From an uncultured Alphaproteobacteria bacterium (GTDB lineage: Bacteria > Pseudomonadota > Alphaproteobacteria > Micropepsales > Micropepsaceae), in the NCBI GenBank assembly GCA_903837555.1, contig CAILUV010000079.1:1-59074 (forward strand): DNA of 59,074 nucleotides, given 5' to 3'. Below are positions 44,632 through 53,411 of this stretch, in pieces. The position numbers were made by a program, and so were the translations under genes. Every line of letters begins with the position of its first letter. Positions within the stretch are counted from its first letter, which is position 1. The notes under the pieces were generated by a model. That model had not been told where the DNA came from. It saw only the letters and a list, made by a program, of their open reading frames with translations, and ran no database searches.

Positions 44632-45376
44632 AACCACGACGGCCATCAACCTGGGCACCGCCTTGGCGGCCGTGGGCGAACCCACCCTCGTCATCGACAT
44701 CGATCCGCAGGGCAACGCCTCGACCGGGCTGGGCATTCACCGCCAGGACCGCAACCTCACCACCTATGAAGTGCTGACGGGCGCCGCCAGGCTGAGCGAA
44801 GCCATCGTCGCCACCCGCATCCCGGGCCTGTCCCTTGTCCCGGCCACGGTCGACCTGTCGGGCGCGGAGCTTGAGCTGGCCGACATGCCCCGGCGCAATT
44901 TCATCTTGAAAGACGCGCTGGACGAATATTCCGCACACGGACAAAACGAATTTTCCTACATCCTGATCGACTGCCCTCCGTCCCTCACCTTGCTGACGCT
45001 GAACGCGATGGCGGCGGCGGATGCGGTGATGGTACCGCTGCAATGCGAGTTCTTCGCGCTGGAAGGCCTGAGCCAGTTGATGAAGACCATCGAGCTGGTG
45101 CGCGACAAGCTGAACCCGACGCTTGAGATTCAGGGCATCGTCCTGACCATGTTCGACAAGCGCAACAAGCTGAGCGATCAGGTCGCCGCCGACGTGCGCG
45201 AGACGCTGGGCGAGAAAGTCTATTCCACCGTCATTCCGCGCAATGTGCGCATTTCCGAAGCGCCCAGCCATGGCGTGCCGGCGCTGGTCTATGACCTGCG
45301 CTGTCCCGGCAGCCAAGCTTATATCAAGCTGGCGGGCGAGTTGATCCAGCGTGAACGCGTCAGGGCCGCAGCATGA
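44570..45376 (+). CDS. parA: Chromosome partitioning ATPase ParA
   Basis: A 268-residue deviant Walker ATPase that moves ParB-parS complexes after replication. The P-loop is [23 protein letters not shown], followed by LVIDIDPQGNASTGLG and YILIDCPPSLTLLTLNAM. No N-terminal helix-turn-helix is present, so it is the chromosomal Soj/ParA type. It starts inside the end of rsmG and overlaps parB by four bases (ATGA). Confidence 0.97.
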   Translation: MSLPKKPRVLVVANQKGGVGKTTTAINLGTALAAVGEPTLVIDIDPQGNASTGLGIHRQDRNLTTYEVLTGAARLSEAIVATRIPGLSLVPATVDLSGAELELADMPRRNFILKDALDEYSAHGQNEFSYILIDCPPSLTLLTLNAMAAADAVMVPLQCEFFALEGLSQLMKTIELVRDKLNPTLEIQGIVLTMFDKRNKLSDQVAADVRETLGEKVYSTVIPRNVRISEAPSHGVPALVYDLRCPGSQAYIKLAGELIQRERVRAAA

Positions 45377-46233
45377 ATCCTCCCCAGCACGATCGTCCCC
45401 GTGGTCTGGGCCGCGGTCTCTCCGCATTGATCGGTGACGAAGTCGCCGCGGTGAAGGGCGAGCCCATTGCCAAGAAAGACATCCGCACGTTGCCGGTCGC
45501 TTTCCTGCAGCCGGGTCGCTATCAGCCGCGCAAGACGTTCGACGAACAGCCGCTGGCGGACCTAGCGGCCTCGGTAAAGGAGAAGGGCGTGCTGTCGCCG
45601 ATCCTGGTCCGCCCGGTGGGGCCGGACCGTTACGAGATCGTGGCGGGCGAACGGCGCTGGCGCGCGGCGCAACTGGCCAAGCTGCATGACGTGCCGGTGG
45701 TGGTGCGCGAGCTGGCCGACGATCAGGCGCTGGAAATCGGCATCATCGAAAATGTCCAGCGCGCCGATCTCAACGCGATGGAAGAGGGCGCCGCCTATCA
45801 GGAGCTGGTCAGCAAGTTCGGCCGCACCCAGGAACAGGTGGCGCAGCAGGTCGGCAAAAGCCGCAGCCACATCGCCAACACCATCCGGCTTTTGCAGTTG
45901 CCCGAACAGGTCAAGGCCTGGGTGCGCGACGGCAAGCTGACGGCCGGCCATGCCCGCACCCTGTTGGGCACGCCCGACCCGGTCGCGGCGGCGCGCGATT
46001 TGATCGAAGGGGCGCTGAGCGTGCGCCAGGCCGAGCAACGCGCACCGGCCAAGAAGAAACCGGGCGCAAAGCCCTACAAAGACCCCAACATCGCTGACAT
46101 GGAAGCCAGCATTTCCAACCGCCTGGGGCTGAAAATCCAGATCCTCCACAAAGGGGAAAAGGGCGGGGAAGTCCGTATCAGCTACAGAACGCTGGAACAG
46201 CTCGACGATCTGGAACGTCGCCTAAAGAACTAG
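45373..46233 (+). CDS. parB: Chromosome partitioning CTPase ParB
   Basis: A 286-residue DNA clamp that loads at parS. The N-terminal ParA-stimulating segment [13 protein letters not shown], the CTP-binding ParB/Srx motif ([41 protein letters not shown]), the helix-turn-helix ([26 protein letters not shown]) and the C-terminal dimer domain ([34 protein letters not shown]) are all present. Its targets, two parS sites, lie just upstream. The stop overlaps the stop of convergent hisA. Confidence 0.97.
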   Translation: MNPPQHDRPRGLGRGLSALIGDEVAAVKGEPIAKKDIRTLPVAFLQPGRYQPRKTFDEQPLADLAASVKEKGVLSPILVRPVGPDRYEIVAGERRWRAAQLAKLHDVPVVVRELADDQALEIGIIENVQRADLNAMEEGAAYQELVSKFGRTQEQVAQQVGKSRSHIANTIRLLQLPEQVKAWVRDGKLTAGHARTLLGTPDPVAAARDLIEGALSVRQAEQRAPAKKKPGAKPYKDPNIADMEASISNRLGLKIQILHKGEKGGEVRISYRTLEQLDDLERRLKN

Positions 46234-46958
46234 GCAGCGGCCGTCTTGGCCAGCGCGGCGGCGACGTCGATGCGGCCGTCATACAGCGCCCGGCCCACCA
46301 CCACGCCTTCGATGCCCGGCTCATTCGCCGCGATCAGATTGTCGATATCGGCGATCGAGCCGACGCCGCCGGACGCGATCACCGGGATAGACAGCGCGCG
46401 GGCGAGGGCGGCGGTTGCCCCCACATTCACGCCTTTCAGAAGACCGTCGCCGTCAATGTCGGTGAACAGGATGGCCGCCACGCCGGCATCTTCAAAGCGC
46501 TTGCCCAGATCGATGGGGGTCAGGTCGCTGACATCGGCCCAGCCTTGCGTCGCGATCTTGCCGCCCTTGGCGTCGGCCCCGACCACGATGCGGTTCGGGA
46601 ACGCGCGGGCGGCGTCTTTGACGAATTGCGGATTGGTCAGCGCGGCGGTTCCCAGGATCACGCGGGTGATGCCGGCGGCCAGCCAGCCTTCAACGGCGGC
46701 CATGTCGCGAATGCCGCCGCCCAGTTGAATGGGCAGATCGATGGCGGCGCGGATCGCCTTGATCGCGTCGGTGTTGGCGGAATGACCGGCGAAAGCGCCG
46801 TTCAGATCGACGCAGTGCAGCCACTGAAAACCCTGCGCCGCAAATTCCTTCGCCTGGGCGCCGGGGTCGGTGTTGAACACGGTGGCGTCTTCCATCACGC
46901 CTTTTTTCAGGCGCACGCAGACGCCGTCCTTCAGATCGATGGCCGGAAAAATAATCAT
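46230..46958 (-). CDS. hisA: Phosphoribosylformimino-5-aminoimidazole carboxamide ribotide isomerase
   Basis: A 242-residue (beta/alpha)8 isomerase of histidine synthesis. [17 protein letters not shown] contains the first catalytic Asp; [14 protein letters not shown] contains the second; phosphate-binding glycines lie in IQLGGGIRD and VIASGGVGS. It follows hisH by one base. hisF, which normally follows hisA, is missing because parB ends here on the other strand. Confidence 0.96.
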   Translation of the reverse strand: MIIFPAIDLKDGVCVRLKKGVMEDATVFNTDPGAQAKEFAAQGFQWLHCVDLNGAFAGHSANTDAIKAIRAAIDLPIQLGGGIRDMAAVEGWLAAGITRVILGTAALTNPQFVKDAARAFPNRIVVGADAKGGKIATQGWADVSDLTPIDLGKRFEDAGVAAILFTDIDGDGLLKGVNVGATAALARALSIPVIASGGVGSIADIDNLIAANEPGIEGVVVGRALYDGRIDVAAALAKTAAA

Positions 46959-46959
46959 C

Positions 46960-47595
46960 TCAGGGACGCCACTTCAAAAAGTTTTCCAGCAGCTTCAGGC
47001 CGGTTTCCTGGCTCTTTTCCGGATGGAACTGGGTGCCGGCAATGTTTTCATTGCCGATGATCGCGGTCAGCGGCCCGCCATAATCGGTGGTGGCGATCAG
47101 GTCTTCGGGCAAAACGGTTTTGAACTGATAGCTATGGACGAAATAGGCGTGCGCGCCGGGCGCGATGCCCTCCAGCAGCGCGTGCTCCTGTTCGAAGTGC
47201 AGCTCGTTCCAGCCCATATGCGGAATCTTGAGCGACGCATCATCGGGCGTGATCTTGACCACTTCGCCCGCGATCCAGCCCAGCCCGGCATGACGGCCGA
47301 ACTCGACGCCGACGGTGGCCAAGAGCTGCATGCCGACACAGATGCCCAGGAAGGGCGCGCCCTGTTTCAGGACTTTTTCGCGCAGCGCCTCGGTCATGCC
47401 CGGCACGCTGGACAGGCCTTTCATGCAATCGGCAAAGGCGCCAACGCCCGGCAGCACGATGCGTTCGGCATCCTTCACCACATCAGGATCGGCTGTGGTG
47501 ACGATGTCCTGCGAACCCTTGGCGGCATGCGCCAGCGCCTTCGCCGCGCTGGCGAGGTTGCCGGAACCGTAATCGATCAGGGCGGTGACGGGCAT
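46960..47595 (-). CDS. hisH: Imidazole glycerol phosphate synthase, glutaminase subunit HisH
   Basis: A 211-residue class I glutamine amidotransferase that feeds ammonia to HisF. The nucleophile elbow is GICVGMQLL (Cys) and the His-Glu pair is in [13 protein letters not shown]. The oxyanion strand region [12 protein letters not shown] is normal. It is first in a two-gene hisH-hisA unit in this window; hisB is not upstream, where a DUF4153 gene lies instead. Confidence 0.96.
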   Translation of the reverse strand: MPVTALIDYGSGNLASAAKALAHAAKGSQDIVTTADPDVVKDAERIVLPGVGAFADCMKGLSSVPGMTEALREKVLKQGAPFLGICVGMQLLATVGVEFGRHAGLGWIAGEVVKITPDDASLKIPHMGWNELHFEQEHALLEGIAPGAHAYFVHSYQFKTVLPEDLIATTDYGGPLTAIIGNENIAGTQFHPEKSQETGLKLLENFLKWRP

Positions 47596-47658
47596 GAAAA
47601 ACCTGCGAAATCGCGGGCTCTATAGCGCGGCGGGTCGGTGAATCGAAGCGAAAAAGGC

Positions 47659-49698
47659 CTAGAGCAACGCCAGCGCGGGGCAGGGGAGTTCTGCGCCCTC
47701 CGCGGGCTTGGCGTTCAACCGCATGCCGGCCACCAGCAGATCGCGCCAGCCGGGCAGGGGGTCTGCCAGGGTGAACCGCCCGCTGCGCAGGGCTTCCAGG
47801 GTGCCGCGGCAATGGGGCGAGGCGAAACTGGCGGCGGCGGTCCAGCCTTCGCCCTGCTGTTTCAGCACCGCCGCCCACCAGCGCGCATCGGTGCCGTACA
47901 CCAGAAGAACCTCGTTCATGCCGTCACGGTCCAGGTCCAGCATCCAGGCATCGCAGGACAGCGCCGGCTTGATCAGGCAGGGCGGCACCGTAACCGCCGC
48001 GTGCCAGTCCTGCGTCAGCACCGATGCGGGCAGCCGCGCGCCCGGCGTGTGCAGGATGATGTTGGCGCCGATTTCGGTGGGGGTGGGAACATCGCCGCGC
48101 AGGTTCGACGACAGCGCCACGGACGCATCGCGCGCCACCTCTGGCGACGCGTTCTGCGCCATGTCGATCAGGGCGCGCTGGCCAAAACGCACGCCGCGCT
48201 GGCGCAGATAGTCGAAATCGAAGGCGGCCAGCTCCACCGCGCCGCTTTTCAGCCGCGCGGCTTGCGAATCCACTGCGATCCGCAGCGGATCGGCCAGCGG
48301 GCTGGCCAGCGCCAAGCACACGCCGACCAGCACCAGCGCCATGATGCGGTTGATGGGCTCGATGCGCTGCATCCACGCGCCCCCGCCCACCGCGATCAGC
48401 CCGGCGCCGCTATAGAACAAGCCATACAGGCCCAGCATCGCCAGCATTGCGGCGGCGTAAATCCGCGATGCCGTCCAGCCCAGCTCCACCACGCGCGCGC
48501 CCAATGCGAACGCGCCGATCAGCACCAGCGCCACGATCAGGAACGCGCCGGCGAATTCGCTGACCTTGCGCCAGCCGCCGCGCCGCGCATCGCCGCGGTA
48601 AGAGGCGTTGATCGCCAGCAACAGCAGCGTGGCGAGAACAAGACAAAGCGCCAGCGATACCGGCCCGTGCAGGCGCGACAGCACCACCGCCGCCGACACC
48701 ACCACCAGCATGGGCAGCGCCACGGTGCAGCAGGCCAGAAGCGCGCGCTTCGACAGCCGGCGAATGCGACCGCCGCCTGCGGTCAGCGCAAAAGTCGCGG
48801 CGCTGACCAGCGCCACCAGCGGCATGGTGATCAAGGCAGGCTCGACGCTGAGGCGCAGCATCGGATATTGGCCGCGCGCCCAGTTGAACAAGGTGTTGCC
48901 GGACCCCACCAGCGCCCAGGCGGTGCCCGCGATCAGACCCCACACCATCAGGCGCGCGATCAGGCTCCAGCTCACATCGCAACAGGTGCGATAGCTCGCG
49001 AAGACTTTGCCCTCGCGCACGCCCGCGCGCAGCATCGCCTGCGCCGTCACCAGCATCAGCGCGGTCAGTACCGCCAAAGCAAGACCCGCGTAAGCCTGCT
49101 CGGGCCCCTGGATGCGCCAGTGGTGATACAGGCCCAGACAGGCGAGCAGCGCGGCGACGACGCCGGTCCACAGCGCCAGAAGCGGCATCGGGATTTCGCC
49201 CAGCCCTTCCAGCAAGACCAGCGGCGCGAAAATACCCGCCATGGCGATGGCGGCAAACAGATAGGGATCGCTGCCCGGCCAAACACCGGCAGCGCGCAAT
49301 TGCAGCAGCAGGTAAAGGCCCAGGCCTTGCGCCAGTCCGATGCCAAGGCGCGTCAGCCACAGGCGCGGGGCGCGGTTGGTGTTTGCGGCTTCAGACGGCG
49401 GGGCGGGCGGCGGCAAGGGCGCTTCGGGCGGCGCGTCCTCACGCGGCCTTGGTTCCACAAAAGCGCGGAAGGCTTCATCGGAGGAAAAACCGGGCCCGAA
49501 GAAAATCGGCTCTTCCGCGGTCTTGGCCTGCGGTTCTGCCCTCGGTTCGGGCTGCGGCTTGGGCGGTTCGGGCGCCGGCGCGGCGCGGGTCTCGGCCGCA
49601 ACGCCCGGACCGAACGCCAACGGTTCTTCCGGCACCCAGTTCAGGTCGGCGGAATCGATCCAGCGCGGCGCGGGCTTTTTGCGGAAGGGAAAGCGCAT
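47659..49698 (-). CDS. DUF4153 polytopic membrane protein with Pro-rich N-terminus
   Basis: A 679-residue protein. Residues about 1-115 are soluble and proline/alanine/glutamate-rich (PAPEPPKPQPEPRAEPQ), with a charged start RFPFRKKPAPRW. About 12 transmembrane helices follow up to residue 480 in the pattern of DUF4153 proteins, then a C-terminal soluble domain of about 200 residues (LKSGAVELAAFDFDYLRQRGVRFGQRALIDMAQ). The family has no known function; some members sit with cell-envelope genes. It lies 63 bases upstream of hisH and could share its transcript. Confidence 0.75.
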   Translation of the reverse strand: MRFPFRKKPAPRWIDSADLNWVPEEPLAFGPGVAAETRAAPAPEPPKPQPEPRAEPQAKTAEEPIFFGPGFSSDEAFRAFVEPRPREDAPPEAPLPPPAPPSEAANTNRAPRLWLTRLGIGLAQGLGLYLLLQLRAAGVWPGSDPYLFAAIAMAGIFAPLVLLEGLGEIPMPLLALWTGVVAALLACLGLYHHWRIQGPEQAYAGLALAVLTALMLVTAQAMLRAGVREGKVFASYRTCCDVSWSLIARLMVWGLIAGTAWALVGSGNTLFNWARGQYPMLRLSVEPALITMPLVALVSAATFALTAGGGRIRRLSKRALLACCTVALPMLVVVSAAVVLSRLHGPVSLALCLVLATLLLLAINASYRGDARRGGWRKVSEFAGAFLIVALVLIGAFALGARVVELGWTASRIYAAAMLAMLGLYGLFYSGAGLIAVGGGAWMQRIEPINRIMALVLVGVCLALASPLADPLRIAVDSQAARLKSGAVELAAFDFDYLRQRGVRFGQRALIDMAQNASPEVARDASVALSSNLRGDVPTPTEIGANIILHTPGARLPASVLTQDWHAAVTVPPCLIKPALSCDAWMLDLDRDGMNEVLLVYGTDARWWAAVLKQQGEGWTAAASFASPHCRGTLEALRSGRFTLADPLPGWRDLLVAGMRLNAKPAEGAELPCPALALL

Positions 49699-49769
49699 GG
49701 CCTTGGCGTAGCGCCAAAGAGGCTTGCGATCACGCGGCGTTAACGGGCGTGGTTAATTTGAGAGGGCGC

Positions 49770-51572
49770 TCAGTTATCGTCCATCTTGAGCGCGGCGATG
49801 AAGGCTTCCTGCGGAATCTCCACCTTGCCGAACTGGCGCATCTTCTTCTTGCCCTCTTTCTGCTTGTCGAGGAGCTTGCGCTTGCGGCTGATGTCGCCGC
49901 CATAGCATTTCGCCGTCACGTCCTTGCGCAGCGCGCTCAGCGTTTCGCGCGCGATCACCTTGCCGCCGATCGCCGCCTGGATCGGAATCTTGAACATGTG
50001 ACGCGGGATCAGGTCCTTGAGCTTTTCGCACATGGCGCGGCCACGGCCTTCGGCGCGCTGGCGGTTCACCACCATGGCTAGTGCATCCACCGGATCGTCA
50101 TTGACCAGGATGGACATCTTGACCAGATCGCCTTCTTCGTACTTTTCGATGTGATAGTCGAAGCTGGCATAGCCGCGCGACACGCTTTTCAGGCGGTCAT
50201 AAAAGTCGAACACCACTTCGTTCAGCGGCAGCATGTAGATCACCATGGCGCGGTTGCCGGCATAGGTGAGTTCGACCTGGCGGCCGCGGCGGTCTTCGCA
50301 AAGCTTCAAGACGCTGCCCAGATATTCGTCCGGCACCAGGATGGTGGCCTTGATCCAGGGTTCTTCAATGCGGTCGATATAGGTCACATCCGGCATGTCG
50401 GCCGGATTGTGCAGCTCCTTCATCGAGCCGTCATTCATGTAGATGTGATAGATCACGCTGGGCGCGGTGGTGATCAGGTCGAGATTGAATTCGCGCTCCA
50501 GCCGTTCGCGCACGATTTCCAGATGCAGCAACCCCAGGAAGCCGCAGCGGAAACCAAAACCCAGCGCGGCGCTGCTTTCGGTTTCATAAGTAAAGCTGGC
50601 ATCGTTCAGATGGAGCTTGCCCAGCGCTTCGCGCAGGTCTTCGAACAGCGCCGCATCGACCGGGAACAGGCCGCAGAACACCACCTGCTGCGCCGGCTTG
50701 AAGCCGGGCAAAGCGGTGGCGGTGCCCTTGCGTTCGTCGGTGATGGTGTCGCCCACCTTGGTGTCGGCGACCTGCTTGATCTGGGCGGTGATGTAACCGA
50801 CTTCGCCGGGGCCCAGTCTTTCGACGCCGACCTTCTTGGGCTTGAACACGCCAATCTGTTCGACCTGATAGACCGCGTCGGCGGCCATCATGCGGATCTT
50901 CTGGCCCTTCTTCAGTTCGCCATCGATGATGCGCACCAGCACCACCACGCCCAGATAGGCGTCGTAGTAGGAGTCGATCAGCAGCGCCTTCAGCGGCGCG
51001 TTCAGTTCGCCCTTGGGCGGGGGCAGACGGGTGACGACGGCTTCCAGCACCAGGTCGATGCCGATGCCGGTCTTGGCAGAAATCGGGATCGCCTCCGACG
51101 CGTCGATGCCGATCACGTCTTCGATCTGGCTCTTGACCCGTTCGGGTTCGGCGGCGGGCAGGTCGATCTTGTTGAGCACCGGCACGATGTCCAGGCCCGC
51201 ATCGATCGCCTGATAGACGTTGGCCAGGGTCTGGGCTTCGACGCCCTGACTGGCGTCCACCACCAGCAGCGCGCCTTCGCAGGCGGCCAGACAGCGGCTG
51301 ACTTCATAGCCGAAGTCGACATGGCCCGGCGTGTCCATCAAGTTCAGGACATAGTCCTGGCCGTCCTTGGCCTTGTAATCCAGCCGCACCGTCTGGGCCT
51401 TGATGGTGATGCCGCGCTCCCGCTCGATGTCCATCGAATCCAGGATCTGGTTGGTCATCTCGCGGGTGGAGACGGTGCCGGTGTGCTGGATCAGCCGGTC
51501 GGCCAGCGTCGACTTGCCATGGTCGATATGGGCGACGATGGAGAAGTTGCGGATTTTGGACAGGTCGGGCAT
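49770..51572 (-). CDS. lepA: Translation elongation factor 4 (LepA)
   Basis: A 600-residue ribosome-associated GTPase. The G1 motif is [16 protein letters not shown], followed by [18 protein letters not shown] and NKIDLP. Domains II, III and V follow, and the unique C-terminal domain ends with [39 protein letters not shown], which is the LepA signature. It acts in translation initiation or ribosome back-translocation under stress. It is divergent from the glycosyltransferase-like gene across 65 bases. Confidence 0.98.
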   Translation of the reverse strand: MPDLSKIRNFSIVAHIDHGKSTLADRLIQHTGTVSTREMTNQILDSMDIERERGITIKAQTVRLDYKAKDGQDYVLNLMDTPGHVDFGYEVSRCLAACEGALLVVDASQGVEAQTLANVYQAIDAGLDIVPVLNKIDLPAAEPERVKSQIEDVIGIDASEAIPISAKTGIGIDLVLEAVVTRLPPPKGELNAPLKALLIDSYYDAYLGVVVLVRIIDGELKKGQKIRMMAADAVYQVEQIGVFKPKKVGVERLGPGEVGYITAQIKQVADTKVGDTITDERKGTATALPGFKPAQQVVFCGLFPVDAALFEDLREALGKLHLNDASFTYETESSAALGFGFRCGFLGLLHLEIVRERLEREFNLDLITTAPSVIYHIYMNDGSMKELHNPADMPDVTYIDRIEEPWIKATILVPDEYLGSVLKLCEDRRGRQVELTYAGNRAMVIYMLPLNEVVFDFYDRLKSVSRGYASFDYHIEKYEEGDLVKMSILVNDDPVDALAMVVNRQRAEGRGRAMCEKLKDLIPRHMFKIPIQAAIGGKVIARETLSALRKDVTAKCYGGDISRKRKLLDKQKEGKKKMRQFGKVEIPQEAFIAALKMDDN

Positions 51573-51637
51573 TTGCGCCGGGTGTTAGCAGATGCCAAAG
51601 CCCCCTCCAACTGCCATTTTCCGGCTATAACCCCCTG

Positions 51638-52477
51638 ATGCTGCACTACCTTTATCTGGACTATGGCGGGCTGCCCCAATACCGGCGGGAGCTGCGCTAC
51701 AGCCTGATCTCCCTGCAGGCCGCGTTGGGCGCGGAACCGGGGGCCCGGATCGTCATCTATACCGACGCCCCCACCGTCTATGCCCGCTGGCCGGTCGAGG
51801 TGGTCGATATTTCGGGCCGTATCCAGGCCTGGTCGGGCGATGGCCTGTACCACCATCGCATCAAGCCGGCCGTGGTGCTGGATGCCCTGAAGCGGTTCGA
51901 CGCCCCGGTCTGTTTTGTGGACTCAGACTCCATCATCAGGCCCGGCTTCCATGCCGAGGTCAGCGCCAAGATGGCGCCGCAGGATGTCTGGTCGGTGACC
52001 AAATGCGCCGTGGTGATGAACGGCTTTGAGCTGATGAACCCGTTCCCGCCGCTGAAGGGTTTCCGCACCACCCTGCCGCATGCCGGCTATTACCATTACG
52101 ACGTGACACAAAGCTGGATGTTCAATTCCGGCCTGATCGGCGCGTCGCCGGTGCACATTCCCATCATGGAAGACACGCTGGCCTATATCGACGCGCTGAT
52201 CGGCCGGGCCAAGAAATTCCCCACGCTGGAGCAGCTGGCGCTCAGCGAGGTGCTGCGCATCAGCCAGACGGCGGTGGCGGAAGTCAAAGACACCTTCCTG
52301 CATTACTGGCAGGGGCGTCGGCGGATCTACATGGCCAACGAAATCGAAAAGAGCCTGTCGGCGGACTGGAACGACCTGACCCCACCGAAGGAGTGGGCCG
52401 AAATGAACTACTGGAAAATCCGCGCCTACAATTACTATCGCGGCGTCAGCCATTTCCTGTCGGGATTCCATCGATGA
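51638..52477 (+). CDS. Putative glycosyltransferase-like protein (GT-A fold)
   Basis: A 279-residue soluble protein that I do not recognise as a named family. The layout suggests a retaining GT-A enzyme: LYLDYGGLPQYRRELRYSLISLQAALGAEPGARIVIYTD for the first half-sheet and FDAPVCFVDSDSIIRPGF with a DxD-type metal site. AGYYHYDVTQSWMFNSGLIGA resembles the acceptor side of capsule or LPS sugar transferases. It forms a two-gene unit with the following methyltransferase through an ATGA overlap, suggesting transfer and methylation of one glycan or lipid. A TATAAC at about 51626 could be its -10 element. Confidence 0.6.
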   Translation: MLHYLYLDYGGLPQYRRELRYSLISLQAALGAEPGARIVIYTDAPTVYARWPVEVVDISGRIQAWSGDGLYHHRIKPAVVLDALKRFDAPVCFVDSDSIIRPGFHAEVSAKMAPQDVWSVTKCAVVMNGFELMNPFPPLKGFRTTLPHAGYYHYDVTQSWMFNSGLIGASPVHIPIMEDTLAYIDALIGRAKKFPTLEQLALSEVLRISQTAVAEVKDTFLHYWQGRRRIYMANEIEKSLSADWNDLTPPKEWAEMNYWKIRAYNYYRGVSHFLSGFHR

Positions 52478-53274
52478 AAAAAACCGACACGGCGGTGGCT
52501 GACTTGTGGCCGGGGCAGTCGCAATCGCTACTCAAGGCGCTGCATATCCTCACCCATAATGGCGGGCTGAACGCGGATTCACGGCGCAAGCTCAAGCAGG
52601 TGCAGCACCTGGCGCAGTTGGTGAAGCCGGCGATCGATGCCGCGTTGGCCGAGAAAGATCAGCCTGTGCTGGCCGATCTGGGCGCGGGCAAATCCTATCT
52701 GGGCTTTATTCTGTACGACCTGTATCTGCGCGCCGCCGGACGCGGCAAGGTCATCGCGGTGGAAGCGCGCCCCGATCTGGTGGAAACCGGCAAGAAGATC
52801 GCCACCGAAAGCGGCTTTGACCGCTTGGAGTTCGTGTTGGGCAAGATCGCCGAGGCCCATGTGGGCGCGGTCGATATCGTCACCGCGTTGCACGCCTGCG
52901 ACACCGCCACCGACGAAGCCATCCTGTTCGCGTTGAAGCACGAAGCGAAGTTCGTCGCGCTGGTGCCCTGCTGTCAGGCGGAGGTTGCGCGGCAATTGGA
53001 TGCCATCAAAAAAGCTCCGCTGGATCAGCTGTGGCGTCACGGCATGCACCGCCGCGAGTTCGGCTCACACATCACCAACGTGCTGCGCGGCCTGTATCTG
53101 GAAGCCCATGGCTACAAGGTGCGGGTGACCGAATTCACCGGCTTCGAACACACGCAGAAAAACGAAATGATCTTTGCCGAACGCCACCAGCGCTCGAACC
53201 CACGCGCCAGGGCGGAGTTTGAAAAACTGGCCGAGGAAGTGGGCGCGAAGCCCGCGCTTCTGACATTCCTCTAA
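52474..53274 (+). CDS. Class I SAM-dependent methyltransferase
   Basis: A 266-residue methyltransferase of the PF13679 type. The SAM-binding loop is PVLADLGAGKSYLGFILYDLYL, followed by VIAVEARPDLVETGKKIA (acidic loop end) and VTALHACDTATDEAIL. ALVPCCQAEVARQL contains an adjacent Cys pair of the kind seen in RNA or protein methyltransferases of this group. Substrate unknown. It overlaps the glycosyltransferase-like gene by four bases. A long inverted repeat follows its stop. Confidence 0.8.
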   Translation: MKKTDTAVADLWPGQSQSLLKALHILTHNGGLNADSRRKLKQVQHLAQLVKPAIDAALAEKDQPVLADLGAGKSYLGFILYDLYLRAAGRGKVIAVEARPDLVETGKKIATESGFDRLEFVLGKIAEAHVGAVDIVTALHACDTATDEAILFALKHEAKFVALVPCCQAEVARQLDAIKKAPLDQLWRHGMHRREFGSHITNVLRGLYLEAHGYKVRVTEFTGFEHTQKNEMIFAERHQRSNPRARAEFEKLAEEVGAKPALLTFL

Positions 53275-53275
53275 C

Positions 53276-53404
53276 TGTCATTCCCGGCGAGCGCTGGCCA
53301 GCGGCCAGCGTGAGGGAAGGGAATCCATAGTGAGAATGGCGCGGATTTGAAGATGGATTCCCTTCCCCTCGCATTGCTCACGCAATGCTCGGCCGGGAAT
53401 GACA
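53276..53404. repeat. Long interrupted palindrome of the REP/MITE type
   Basis: The 129-base intergenic space is bounded by TGTCATTCCCGG and CCGGGAATGACA, and has an inner pair GGGAAGGGAATCCAT (53314-53328) and ATGGATTCCCTTCCC (53353-53367). This is the pattern of dispersed palindromic elements of many alphaproteobacterial genomes (GTCATTCCCGGC...GGGAATGAC). It would fold into a long hairpin in RNA and could end both convergent transcripts. No second copy is seen in this window. Confidence 0.75.
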
Positions 53405-53411
53405 AGCAGGA

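Noticed and set aside
47638-49743. About 700-codon open frame opposite the DUF4153 gene
   Set aside because: Same reasoning: it mirrors a membrane protein gene and gives a His/Gln/Arg-rich translation without family features.
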